Part shown: piece after piece, positions 8,011 to 16,287 of the stretch
Numbering within the stretch: the first letter of the stretch is position 1
Layout of the letters: each line of letters opens with the position of its first letter
From: Candidatus Brevefilum sp.
GTDB taxonomy: Bacteria; Chloroflexota; Anaerolineae; Anaerolineales; Anaerolineaceae
Assembly: GCA_029210815.1 (NCBI GenBank)
Contig: JARGGB010000014.1
Coordinates: forward strand, 1-51,672
Length of the DNA: 51,672 nucleotides
Reading direction: 5' to 3'
Program-made: the position numbers and the translations under genes
Notes under the pieces: generated by a model
The model's input: the letters and a program-made list of their open reading frames with translations, nothing else
What the model was told of the DNA's origin: nothing
Database searches by the model: none

Positions 8011-10803
8011 ATGCCCCCAGTTTTATATCTTCTTGACGGTCACGGCCTCGCTTACAGAGCTTACTATGCGCTAACAGCTGGCGGCACCCGCGCCAATGCG
8101 TTCCAGACAAGCAGCGGCGAGCCAACAGCTGGCGTTTATGGTTTTACCAGCATCCTCTTGCGCATCTTTGAACAGGAAAATCCAGATTACCTGGCGGTAG
8201 TATTTGATAAGGGAAAAACCTTTCGCCATGAGCTTTTTGATGACTATAAAGGCACGCGCGCGAAAATGCCGGAGGACCTCCGTTCGCAGGTAGAGCGCAT
8301 GCGTGAAATCGTCGATGCACTTAATATCCCCCGTTTAGAAATGGAGAATTATGAGGCTGATGACGTTCTCGGCAGCGTGGCACGTTGGGCTGCAGAAGAA
8401 AAAGGTTTGGGAGTGAAGATCATCACAGGGGATAAGGACTTATTACAACTGGTTACGGATCGGGTGGTGGTTAACCTGGCAGGCAGCAAGCTCTCAGATG
8501 CCAAAGACTACTTCCCTGAGGATGTAAAAAAGAAGCTTGGCGTTTTCCCTGAAAAGGTGGTGGATTTTAAAGCACTGTGTGGTGACCCCTCCGATAACAT
8601 CCCCGGTGTCAAAGGTGTCGGTGAAAAGACAGCAGTGAAGTTATTGGATGAATACGGTGATCTCGACGGCATCTTTGAACACATCGATGCGATATCCGGC
8701 CGGGCGAAATCTGCGCTTGAGGGAAGTAAAGAAGTCGCTTATCTGAGCCAAAAACTATCCCGCATTGTGACGGATCTGAAAGTAGATCTTAATCTTGAAC
8801 AGGCACGCATTGACCGGTTTAATCCCAAAGCAGTAGAAGACCTTTTCAGAGAATTGGAATTCCGAACACTGACAGACCAGCTCAATAGACTTGTGGGAAA
8901 GATGAAGCCAATTATGCCTGAGGGCGAAGAACAAATGGATTTGTTCCCTCAAAGTACCGAGTCTGCGTCATTCCCTGAAGCAGCAGGAGAAATAGGCACA
9001 ACAATTGTTAATTCACCCGAGGCTCTTTCAGAACTCATAAAAACCTTGAAAGATGCCGACATGATTGCTTTTGACACAGAAACCACGGATACGGACGTGA
9101 TGCGGGCAAAACTGGTCGGGATCTCCCTGGCAGTGAAGCCTGATCACGGCTATTACATTCCTGTCGGGCACAAAGAAGGCAAACAACTGCCGCTCAAGGA
9201 CGTCTTTGAAGCCCTTTCAGGGGTAATGACAGATCCTGAGATTGGAAAAGCAGGTCATAACCTTAAATACGACTACCTGGTCCTAAAACGAGCCGGATTG
9301 ATCGTTTCACCGCTTACATTTGACACCATGATTGCAGAGTGGTTGATCAACCCTGCATCACGCAACCTGGGATTAAAAAACCTGGCATGGGTGCGCCTGG
9401 GATATGAAATGACCCAAATTGAAGCATTGATTGGCAAAGGGAGCAGCCAAAAGACAATGGATAAAGTATCCATCGTCGATGCTGCCAGCTATGCCGCAGC
9501 AGATGCAGCGATTTGCCTGCGCTTGATACCTGAGTTGAGAAATGATTTGGAAGCACAAAAAGCTAATGAGCTCTTCAAAACCATGGAGATGCCCCTTATA
9601 CCTGTTTTAGCTGCTATGGAAGAAGCGGGCATTATGCTGGACCAGGCATTCTTTGAAAACTTTTCGCATGAATTGGAAGAAAGCCTGGGCACAATTGAGG
9701 ATAAGATCCAGACTGCAGTCGGTTACGAATTCAACCTGAATTCAACGCAGCAGCTATCCCAGGCGTTATTTGAAGACCTGGGATTAACACCCCCGGATCG
9801 GGCACGGAAAACATCCTCAGGTTATTATTCCACGGCTGCCTCCGTTTTAGAGGCAATGAAGGGGCAGCACCCGGTGATCGACTGGACGCTTGAGTATCGG
9901 GAGCTCGAAAAACTGCGGTCAACTTATGTCGATTCCCTACCGCTGCAAATCAACCCGGAAACGGGACGAGTCCATACTTCCTTCAACCAAACTGGCACGG
10001 TGACAGGTCGTATTGCCTCCTCTGATCCCAACTTGCAGAATATCCCCACCCGAACAGAAATTGGACGGCGCGTTCGCAATGGATTCATTGCCAGCGAGGG
10101 TTGGGAACTGCTGGCTGTCGACTATTCTCAAATTGAACTGCGGATTGTCGCACACATGTCCCAGGACAAAGCCATGCTGGCCGCCTTTAATGCCGGTCAG
10201 GATATTCACGCCACAACAGCCGCAGCCGTTCACAACATTGACCTGGACGAGGTCACGCCGGAGATGCGGCGCCATGCCAAGGCGATCAATTTCGGTCTGA
10301 TTTATGGAATGAGCGCATATGGGCTGACCAACGCTACCGATTTAACCCTTGCAGAAGCGGAGAACTTTATCGCCACATATTTCGAGAAGTTCCCCGGTGT
10401 AAAGAATTTCCTGGATGGCATTCGAGAGACAGCAGCAGAGCAGGGCTATGTGGAAACATTGCTTGGTCGGCGGCGTTACTTCCCCAACCTGAAGCGCGGG
10501 GCGAGTTATGCAATCAGGCAGCGTGAAGAACGTGAAGCAATCAATGCGCCCATCCAGGGCACAGCTGCGGATATCATCAAAATTGCCATGCTTGAACTGC
10601 CGGATGAAATAGCCAAGATAGAATTAAATGCGCGAATGCTGCTGCAAGTTCACGATGAGCTGATCTTTGAGGTGCCTCAAAAGGAATTGCAAGAAACCCT
10701 TGGACTGGTAACCCGCGTTATGGAAAACGCCTACAGCCTGGATATCCCGCTCAGCACGGAGGCTAAGGCTGGCCCCAGTTGGGGAGATATGAAAAAACTT
10801 TAA
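8011..10803 (+). CDS. polA: DNA polymerase I
   Basis: 930 residues with all three classical parts. The 5' nuclease occupies about 1-290 (YLLDGHGLAYRAYYAL, GDPSDNIPGVKGVGEKTA). The 3'-5' proofreading domain at about 340-510 keeps its acidic residues D355 and E357 and the later YAAADAA motif, so proofreading is probably active. The polymerase domain has motif A DYSQIELR (D704), motif B RRHAKAINFGLIYG and motif C VHDE (H881-E883). Function: Okazaki fragment processing and gap repair. AAGGA precedes the ATG by 8 bases. It is convergent with the transporter gene that follows. Confidence 0.97.
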   Translation: MPPVLYLLDGHGLAYRAYYALTAGGTRANAFQTSSGEPTAGVYGFTSILLRIFEQENPDYLAVVFDKGKTFRHELFDDYKGTRAKMPEDLRSQVERMREIVDALNIPRLEMENYEADDVLGSVARWAAEEKGLGVKIITGDKDLLQLVTDRVVVNLAGSKLSDAKDYFPEDVKKKLGVFPEKVVDFKALCGDPSDNIPGVKGVGEKTAVKLLDEYGDLDGIFEHIDAISGRAKSALEGSKEVAYLSQKLSRIVTDLKVDLNLEQARIDRFNPKAVEDLFRELEFRTLTDQLNRLVGKMKPIMPEGEEQMDLFPQSTESASFPEAAGEIGTTIVNSPEALSELIKTLKDADMIAFDTETTDTDVMRAKLVGISLAVKPDHGYYIPVGHKEGKQLPLKDVFEALSGVMTDPEIGKAGHNLKYDYLVLKRAGLIVSPLTFDTMIAEWLINPASRNLGLKNLAWVRLGYEMTQIEALIGKGSSQKTMDKVSIVDAASYAAADAAICLRLIPELRNDLEAQKANELFKTMEMPLIPVLAAMEEAGIMLDQAFFENFSHELEESLGTIEDKIQTAVGYEFNLNSTQQLSQALFEDLGLTPPDRARKTSSGYYSTAASVLEAMKGQHPVIDWTLEYRELEKLRSTYVDSLPLQINPETGRVHTSFNQTGTVTGRIASSDPNLQNIPTRTEIGRRVRNGFIASEGWELLAVDYSQIELRIVAHMSQDKAMLAAFNAGQDIHATTAAAVHNIDLDEVTPEMRRHAKAINFGLIYGMSAYGLTNATDLTLAEAENFIATYFEKFPGVKNFLDGIRETAAEQGYVETLLGRRRYFPNLKRGASYAIRQREEREAINAPIQGTAADIIKIAMLELPDEIAKIELNARMLLQVHDELIFEVPQKELQETLGLVTRVMENAYSLDIPLSTEAKAGPSWGDMKKL

Positions 10804-10828
10804 TTCAGGTCAGTCAATAACTTAATGT

Positions 10829-11875
10829 TCAGTCATGCTCATGGCGATGATGGAGATCAGGCCAGTGGGGATGACTGTGTTCCTGGGTTTGATGTTCATG
10901 TTCGTGACTGTGACGGTAGGATTTTCCTTCAGTCTCTGGATGGAAATGGTTATGGTGTTGATCAGGGTGGTAGTGGGTGTGACTGTGGACAAAGGGTTGA
11001 TGCAAGTGCTGATGGGCGTGGCTCTCTCGGAACAAGATAAACACCGAGCCTAAGAACAGGAAGAACGCCCCTATTTGGTAAATGGATAAAGTGCCGCCAA
11101 ATAAAAGTGAAAATAATAGGCCAAAAAAAGGTGCACTCGAAAATATAAATTGTGCGCGTGTCGCACCAAGCTGTTGAGCAGCGCTGATATAAAGCATGAT
11201 CGACAAGCCATAAGCTAAAGCGCCTAACCCAAGTCCGGCGATCGTGTTCACCAAACCGGCATGATAAGAGCCTACAAGAAGGCCCAAAATCAAATTGACC
11301 GAGCCTGCAACCAATCCTTTCCAAAATGTGCTTTCTGCGGGAGAGATACCGTCGATCAATGCGGTTAGGTGGTTATCCAATCCCCAGCTTATGCAAGCAA
11401 GCGCAATCAGCCCTGCAGCCTTGAATCCTGCAACACCTCCCTCCAATGCCAGGAGCGTTGCCGCAGCGAGGATTCCCAAACTTGCCAGCCAACCTTTCTT
11501 TGATAGATGATCATCAAAAAAGAAATATCCGATGATCACCGTCGCTACCATTTCCATATTCAGCCACAATGACACTGAGGCAGCCGCGGCAATCCGAAGC
11601 CCGCCCATAAGAAATAAAGGTCCTAAAATACCGCCGAAAAATATTGCGCCGGACAATCTTAAGATATTTTTCCGAGACATTCGACGCAGCGTTTGTGCTG
11701 GGTGTTTACCAATAAAGAATACACTCACGCCTAAAGCTGCACCCAGATAAAGCAAGCCAGCTAACTGGAAGTCATTTAAATGGTCGAGGAGTGGTTTCCC
11801 AAGAGGTGCAGATGCCCCAAACAAAATGGCAGCAATAAACCCGGATAGTATCCCAAAACGCTTTGAATCATTCAT
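10829..11875 (-). CDS. EamA/DMT-family transporter with histidine-rich C-terminal tail
   Basis: 348 residues. Residues 1 to about 284 form about ten membrane helices of the drug/metabolite transporter fold, with the EamA-like start GFIAAILFGASAPLGKPLL and an internal duplication. Residues 285-348 form a soluble tail with about 23 histidines in 64 residues, such as HSHTHYHPDQHHNHFH. Such tails commonly bind zinc, nickel, cobalt or copper, so this DMT protein may export or be gated by a metal; that is an inference, since the family mostly moves small organic solutes. It lies 136 bases downstream of dnaA on the same strand. Confidence 0.85.
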   Translation of the reverse strand: MNDSKRFGILSGFIAAILFGASAPLGKPLLDHLNDFQLAGLLYLGAALGVSVFFIGKHPAQTLRRMSRKNILRLSGAIFFGGILGPLFLMGGLRIAAAASVSLWLNMEMVATVIIGYFFFDDHLSKKGWLASLGILAAATLLALEGGVAGFKAAGLIALACISWGLDNHLTALIDGISPAESTFWKGLVAGSVNLILGLLVGSYHAGLVNTIAGLGLGALAYGLSIMLYISAAQQLGATRAQFIFSSAPFFGLLFSLLFGGTLSIYQIGAFFLFLGSVFILFRESHAHQHLHQPFVHSHTHYHPDQHHNHFHPETEGKSYRHSHEHEHQTQEHSHPHWPDLHHRHEHD

Positions 11876-12011
11876 TGCTTATTAAGTGAGAATAATTGGC
11901 AGTCATAGTGATATAGATTATCCCCCAAACCAAATTATTCATCAATTCCCTTTTACAAATAAGGGTGTTTCAGAACGGCTTATAATCCAAAACCAACTTA
12001 TTTGATCGATC

Positions 12012-13358
12012 TTAAATTGCGACGCTAACCCGCCCATAGAGACGTTCACGAATTTGTAAAATTTGCCGGCGTAAATGCTCATCCGTTTCCATCAGGTTGT
12101 TGACCTTGTCACAGGCATAAATCACAGTGGTATGGTCCCGCCCGCCAACAATTTCGCCGATTTGAGGCAGCGATACGCCTCCTTCTTCGCGCATCAAATA
12201 CATTGCAATCTGGCGCGGAAGGGCAACCTCCCGTGTGCGCTCCCGACCCAAAAGGCGATCATTGGAAACACCAAAAGTTTTTGAAACTTCGTCCAACACA
12301 TCATCTGGCTGCAGATCCATCCCCTGTGGGAGGAAATCTGTCAGGGCGTTATGTGCCAATTCTAAGGTTAGCGGCACACCGGTCAGGTCAGAATAAGCCA
12401 GAACGCGATTCAGGGCACCTTCAAGTTCACGAATATTGGATTGCACCTGTCTGGCGATCATTTCAAGAATATCAGCCGGAACCTGTCGCCCCGCTCGCTC
12501 TGCTTTTGCCCTCAGAATGGCTAAACGGGTTTCAACATCCGGGGGTTGAATATCTGCCGTCAACCCCCATTCGAAGCGTGAGCGCAGGCGTTCCTCCAGC
12601 GTCACAAGGGCTTTGGGTGATCGATCGGAAGAGATGACGATTTGTTTGTTTTGTCCGTGCAGAGTGTTGAATGTGTGAAAAAATTCTTCCTGTGTGGACT
12701 CTTTACCAGCAATGAATTGGATATCATCGATGAGAAGCACGTCAATCTGGCGATATTTCTCACGGAAGGCTGGTGTGGTATGCGTTCGGATGGCATTGAT
12801 CAGGTCGTTGGTGAATTCTTCTGAAGAAACATACAGAACATTCAAATTCGCCGGCTGGCAGGCATTGCCGATGGCGTGTAGAAGGTGCGTTTTTCCCAAT
12901 CCAACACCGCCGTAAAGAAATAAGGGGTTATAGGCGCGTGCCGGGCTTTCCGCAACAGCCATACAGGCAGCATGCGCAAGGCGGTTATCCGCGCCAACCA
13001 CAAAATTATCAAAACGGTAGCGGCTGTTGATATTTGTAATTTCATTTGGAAGGAGTGCTTTCTTTGCATCTGCCTTTTGGACTTCAGATTCTGGAATGGA
13101 TGTGTTCGTCGAATGAACTTTAATTTCAGTTGTTACGGGTGTTCCGATCATGCCTGTTAGCAATCTTGAGAGTTTGGCGCTTAAGCGGTCATCGAGCCAA
13201 TCACGGGCGTATGCATTTTTGACACCAATTGTAAAAAGGCTTGTTTCCTCATCATAACCAAGAAATTGTGCGCTGCTGACCCATGTATCAAAGGACGCCT
13301 TTGACATTTCAAGTTGTAGCTGACCAATGGTAGCCTGCCAGGCATGTTCTGCTTTCAT
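12012..13358 (-). CDS. dnaA: Chromosomal replication initiator DnaA
   Basis: 448 residues, normal length. Domain I covers about 1-85, followed by a short linker. The AAA+ domain has Walker A GGVGLGKTHL (K156) and Walker B LLIDDIQFI. Domain IV ends with the DNA-binding signature GGRDHTTVIYACDKV. Role: binds the origin and melts it in an ATP-dependent way. The ATG at 13358 follows GGAAG. dnaN, recF and gyrB are not adjacent, and polA lies beyond the transporter. Confidence 0.97.
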   Translation of the reverse strand: MKAEHAWQATIGQLQLEMSKASFDTWVSSAQFLGYDEETSLFTIGVKNAYARDWLDDRLSAKLSRLLTGMIGTPVTTEIKVHSTNTSIPESEVQKADAKKALLPNEITNINSRYRFDNFVVGADNRLAHAACMAVAESPARAYNPLFLYGGVGLGKTHLLHAIGNACQPANLNVLYVSSEEFTNDLINAIRTHTTPAFREKYRQIDVLLIDDIQFIAGKESTQEEFFHTFNTLHGQNKQIVISSDRSPKALVTLEERLRSRFEWGLTADIQPPDVETRLAILRAKAERAGRQVPADILEMIARQVQSNIRELEGALNRVLAYSDLTGVPLTLELAHNALTDFLPQGMDLQPDDVLDEVSKTFGVSNDRLLGRERTREVALPRQIAMYLMREEGGVSLPQIGEIVGGRDHTTVIYACDKVNNLMETDEHLRRQILQIRERLYGRVSVAI

Positions 13359-13419
13359 TCAACTTCCTTTCTTCCATGTGCTGCGGTGAGCCAGCGATGA
13401 AAATCGATCTGATGTAAAA

Positions 13420-13453
13420 ATAACCACTGCTTATATTTTTATAATGTGGTTAT
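13420..13453. repeat. Inverted repeat in front of dnaA
   Basis: ATAACCAC (13420-13427) and GTGGTTAT (13446-13453), 18 bases apart, with TTATATTTTTATAAT-like DNA between. It is 62 bases upstream of the dnaA ATG and could be a pair of weak DnaA sites controlling dnaA itself. Confidence 0.4.
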
Positions 13454-13686
13454 CTTTTAACACTTATATCTTTCCAATGATGGTTTCCCTTGCCCACTTG
13501 GTTGGAAAGTGATTAGTATTTTAACGGGAATCAAAATTAATCACAAGCGGATTCTGCTCTTTTTTGCTAAAAATTCCATATATTTTAAGACAAGCCAACC
13601 TTAAAAAATATGATTCTTTTATTAAGTATTAAATACCTGGATTAGATAAATGTTGAGCTCTGCTTTAAGGGATATCACCCCAGTCC

Positions 13687-13706
13687 AACCCCTATATATG
13701 GGGGTT
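13687..13706. repeat. Short hairpin AACCCC/GGGGTT
   Basis: A 6-bp GC-rich stem with an AT-only loop (TATATATG) in an otherwise AT-rich region, 329 bases upstream of dnaA. There is no T-run, so it is not a simple terminator for the upstream gene. Confidence 0.4.
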
Positions 13707-13809
13707 AATTATTAAATATGCCATTAATTGACGTATTTAGGGGATTGGCAATTAATCGATTTTGCGAGAAAATGCTCATATGTTCGAAGTTTTGATTCTT
13801 AATTTGGAA

Positions 13810-15129
13810 TCAGTCATTTTTGTCCTGAATCATCATATTTGCCGCTCGACGTCCAATTTCAACCGCAAAATTTGTTCCTCGATCCCAGGGGTAGACCTGG
13901 CTCATACTGGCAAAATACAGCCCTTCAATCGGAGTTCGAATAGCTGGAATAGTCTGCGAGTGATTTACCAGTGGCACGGGTTGCGCGTATTTTGTTCGGT
14001 ACAACCAGGTCTTATTTACCCAATCAGGTGAAAAATCGGGGTTAAATTTTTTAAGATGTGGCAGAAATTTTTCTTCCAATTCTGATTTCGAAAGGTCAAA
14101 GTAAGCGTGATCCTGGGGAAGATAGTCACCAATATAGAGGATATGATCGCCGCCAAAGTATTCAGACTTAACAAAGTTGGTGTGTTCCACAAGGGACAGG
14201 AATGGGAATCCGGCTGCTTTCGGAATGTTATACCAGTAATAGCCCTCGCGGGATAATTGGTGTTTAAGGGATACCACCATTACAACAGCCCCCATGCTGT
14301 TCAATGACAGCAGCCCATCCAGGTAGGTTTTCGGCAGATCGGGTGCTAAGCGTGCCAGCAAACCGGGGGATGTGGTTACAAGTGTCTGGGAGAAATTGTC
14401 GGTCTGCCCTTCCGCCGTTGTGATCAAAATGCCGTTGTTGTCAGCAGCTTTGATCTCTGTTACATGCGATTCAAGTCGAATTTCAACGCCTATCTGCTCA
14501 AGGCGTTCGGCAAATTTATCAGCAAAAACCTGGAAGCCTCCCTCAAAAGTTCCCAATCGGGTCGTTCGAGCATGCAGCCGCGCCCAGAACCATGCCATAT
14601 TAACAACTCTTGCATAGCCCTCGCCAAATTTCCCGATCATCATCGGTTCCCACATGGATTCGTAAACCTTGTCCCCTGCCCACTTACGCATCCACGTATC
14701 AACGGTGGTTTTTTCAAGGGCTTGCCAGTTGTTTGTCAGCCGCAGATATAAACCAATCAGCCCAAAACGGATTTTGTTGATCCCCCACCCCAGACCAGGA
14801 TACATTAATGCTGCAGTTATGGAGTCAAAGGGATAAAATTTCCCTCGGTAGTACATCACCGTGGTGGGCTTTGGGAAAATAACCTGATCTGACCAGCCTA
14901 ATTCGTCTATCAAACCCAGCATGTGTTCGTCAGAATGAAACCAGTGATGATAAAAGCGCTCAACGGTCCAATCCCAGTGGGGCTCCTTAAAGCCTGCTGC
15001 CAGCCCGCCAACGTGGTCCGATGCTTCAAAAATGACAACTTTATTACCTGCCATTGCCAGGTCATATGCTGCTGACAAGCCGCCAATCCCAGCCCCTACG
15101 ACGGCGATGCTTTGTTTTTCTTTATTCAT
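13810..15129 (-). CDS. FAD-dependent oxidoreductase (protoporphyrinogen oxidase/amine oxidase superfamily)
   Basis: 439 residues. The N-terminal dinucleotide site is VVGAGIGGLSAAYDLA followed by VVIFEASDHVGGLA, and the C-terminal FAD motif region is EGLYFASMSQVYPWDRGTNFAVEIGRRAA. The overall pattern matches COG1232-type proteins, which include protoporphyrinogen oxidases, phytoene-desaturase-like enzymes and UDP-galactopyranose mutase relatives; I cannot choose between them. Its start overlaps the end of the upstream UPF0104 gene by 8 bases, so the two are co-translated, which suggests a role in lipid-linked or envelope metabolism. Confidence 0.8.
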   Translation of the reverse strand: MNKEKQSIAVVGAGIGGLSAAYDLAMAGNKVVIFEASDHVGGLAAGFKEPHWDWTVERFYHHWFHSDEHMLGLIDELGWSDQVIFPKPTTVMYYRGKFYPFDSITAALMYPGLGWGINKIRFGLIGLYLRLTNNWQALEKTTVDTWMRKWAGDKVYESMWEPMMIGKFGEGYARVVNMAWFWARLHARTTRLGTFEGGFQVFADKFAERLEQIGVEIRLESHVTEIKAADNNGILITTAEGQTDNFSQTLVTTSPGLLARLAPDLPKTYLDGLLSLNSMGAVVMVVSLKHQLSREGYYWYNIPKAAGFPFLSLVEHTNFVKSEYFGGDHILYIGDYLPQDHAYFDLSKSELEEKFLPHLKKFNPDFSPDWVNKTWLYRTKYAQPVPLVNHSQTIPAIRTPIEGLYFASMSQVYPWDRGTNFAVEIGRRAANMMIQDKND

Positions 15130-16180
15130 GGTTTACCTCTTCAATATCCTGTGGCGTGAGGGCCTTAGTTTGGGCTTCCATTTCACTTGCATCCATGGTC
15201 CATTTCAAACCTTCTCGCACAAAATAGATCGTTCCTAACAGGGTGATAGGCGCCCATAATGCAATCCGAAGGACAAGAATATATCCCAGGGCGGGTTCTG
15301 CGGCGATGCCATAGGCTTCAAGCATGGCGCGCCCAGCTGCATCAAAGGTCCCCAGCCCCCCGGGTGCAGCAGGTATCAATAACACCAAATTGACGACCCC
15401 GTTTAGCAGCATTAGTTGCCCGAAATTAAGGTTCAATCCCAGGGCTTGGTTAACGCTCCAGTACAATCCTGTTTCAAGAATCCAAATCAGGATGGAGGTC
15501 AGAAAAATCATTAAGGCATCTGTCGGTGAACGCAGGCTCATCAAACCTTCAAGGAAGCGATCCGCAATATTCATGACTGGTTCACGCAAGCGCTCCGGGA
15601 GAATTTTATTGACAATGTATTGGATCAGGCTGCTGGCTCGTTTTGGGAACATCGCAATTAAAATAAAAACCCCCAATCCAGCGAGGAAGATCACCACTGC
15701 CCAGGTCGCAAGGCTTCCCAACTGTGCAAAGGTGCCAATATTGGATAAACCGGTCAGCTGCCTGAGGTTGAGCAGCACAAAGCCGATAATCACCACAGCG
15801 TCAAAGATTCGCTCCACAACGATTGTTGCCAGGGAACCAGAAATTGAAACATCCTCACGTCGTTTGACCACCACAGAACGGAGCACTTCGCCCATCCTCA
15901 GGGGGAAGACGTTATTACCCATATAGCCGATATTGATGATTGGGAAAAGGGTTTTAATGCTGACCTTTTCGAGGGGTTTGAGCAGGTACTGCCAGCGCCA
16001 GGTGCGCACCAGCACGCCAATGAAATAAATAACCAGACCTGGGATAAGCCACAACAGCTTTATTTCCCTGAGGGTTTGCCATAGTTCCCGATAATTAATT
16101 TCTCTGAAAGCCAGGTATAAAAAGGCTGCTGAGATGATCAGTCCCAACCAGATAATCCACCGCTTCGTATTTCGTTTCAT
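15122..16180 (-). CDS. UPF0104/lysylphosphatidylglycerol synthase-like membrane protein
   Basis: 352 residues from the ATG at 16180, with about eight membrane helices. It resembles the transmembrane part of MprF (PF03706, COG0392): RTWRWQYLLKPL, the conserved MGNNVFPLRMGEVLR, and a late AAPGGLGTFDA segment. It has no C-terminal aminoacyl transferase domain, so it probably acts as a flippase or lipid-modifying membrane protein. An upstream extension to 16246 would run into the divergent ABC-F promoter and is disfavoured, although no strong ribosome site marks 16180. It is the first gene of a two-gene operon with the FAD oxidoreductase. Confidence 0.82.
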   Translation of the reverse strand: MKRNTKRWIIWLGLIISAAFLYLAFREINYRELWQTLREIKLLWLIPGLVIYFIGVLVRTWRWQYLLKPLEKVSIKTLFPIINIGYMGNNVFPLRMGEVLRSVVVKRREDVSISGSLATIVVERIFDAVVIIGFVLLNLRQLTGLSNIGTFAQLGSLATWAVVIFLAGLGVFILIAMFPKRASSLIQYIVNKILPERLREPVMNIADRFLEGLMSLRSPTDALMIFLTSILIWILETGLYWSVNQALGLNLNFGQLMLLNGVVNLVLLIPAAPGGLGTFDAAGRAMLEAYGIAAEPALGYILVLRIALWAPITLLGTIYFVREGLKWTMDASEMEAQTKALTPQDIEEVNHE

Positions 16181-16274
16181 AAAAGAAATTCTACCATGCA
16201 CATGTGCGTAAAGAGAGGAATGATTCACCTTTGCCATGGATGGCAATTAGGATTATTAAAAGGATTGAAAATGG

Positions 16275-16280
16275 TATACT
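16275..16280 (+). promoter_or_regulatory. -10 box suggesting a leaderless ABC-F transcript
   Basis: TATACT ends only 7 bases before the ATG at 16288, so a transcript using it would begin at or next to the start codon. The -35 region is weak (ATTATT). Confidence 0.4.
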
Positions 16281-16287
16281 TTGCACG

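Larger units (their letters stand above)
13359..13809. other. AT-rich intergenic region upstream of dnaA (candidate oriC or dnaA control region)
   Basis: 451 bases without a credible gene between the start of dnaA and the end of the FAD oxidoreductase gene. It contains an inverted repeat ATAACCAC/GTGGTTAT around an AT core (13420-13453), a hairpin AACCCC/GGGGTT (13687-13706) and several AT-rich blocks (about 13590-13650 and 13700-13760) that could unwind easily. I found no exact TTATCCACA box; the nearest, TGTGGTTAT, differs at two positions. Origin function is therefore only a possibility. Confidence 0.4.

Noticed and set aside
10825-11053. Two overlapping plus-strand frames over the end of the transporter gene
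   Set aside because: They arise from the histidine codons of the opposite strand and look like low-complexity translation.
12203-12637. 144-codon plus-strand frame inside dnaA
   Set aside because: It is antisense to a strongly conserved gene and has no protein motif of its own.
13420-13453. Canonical DnaA boxes
   Set aside because: The repeat ATAACCAC/GTGGTTAT differs from TTATCCACA at two positions on each side, so it is reported only as an inverted repeat.
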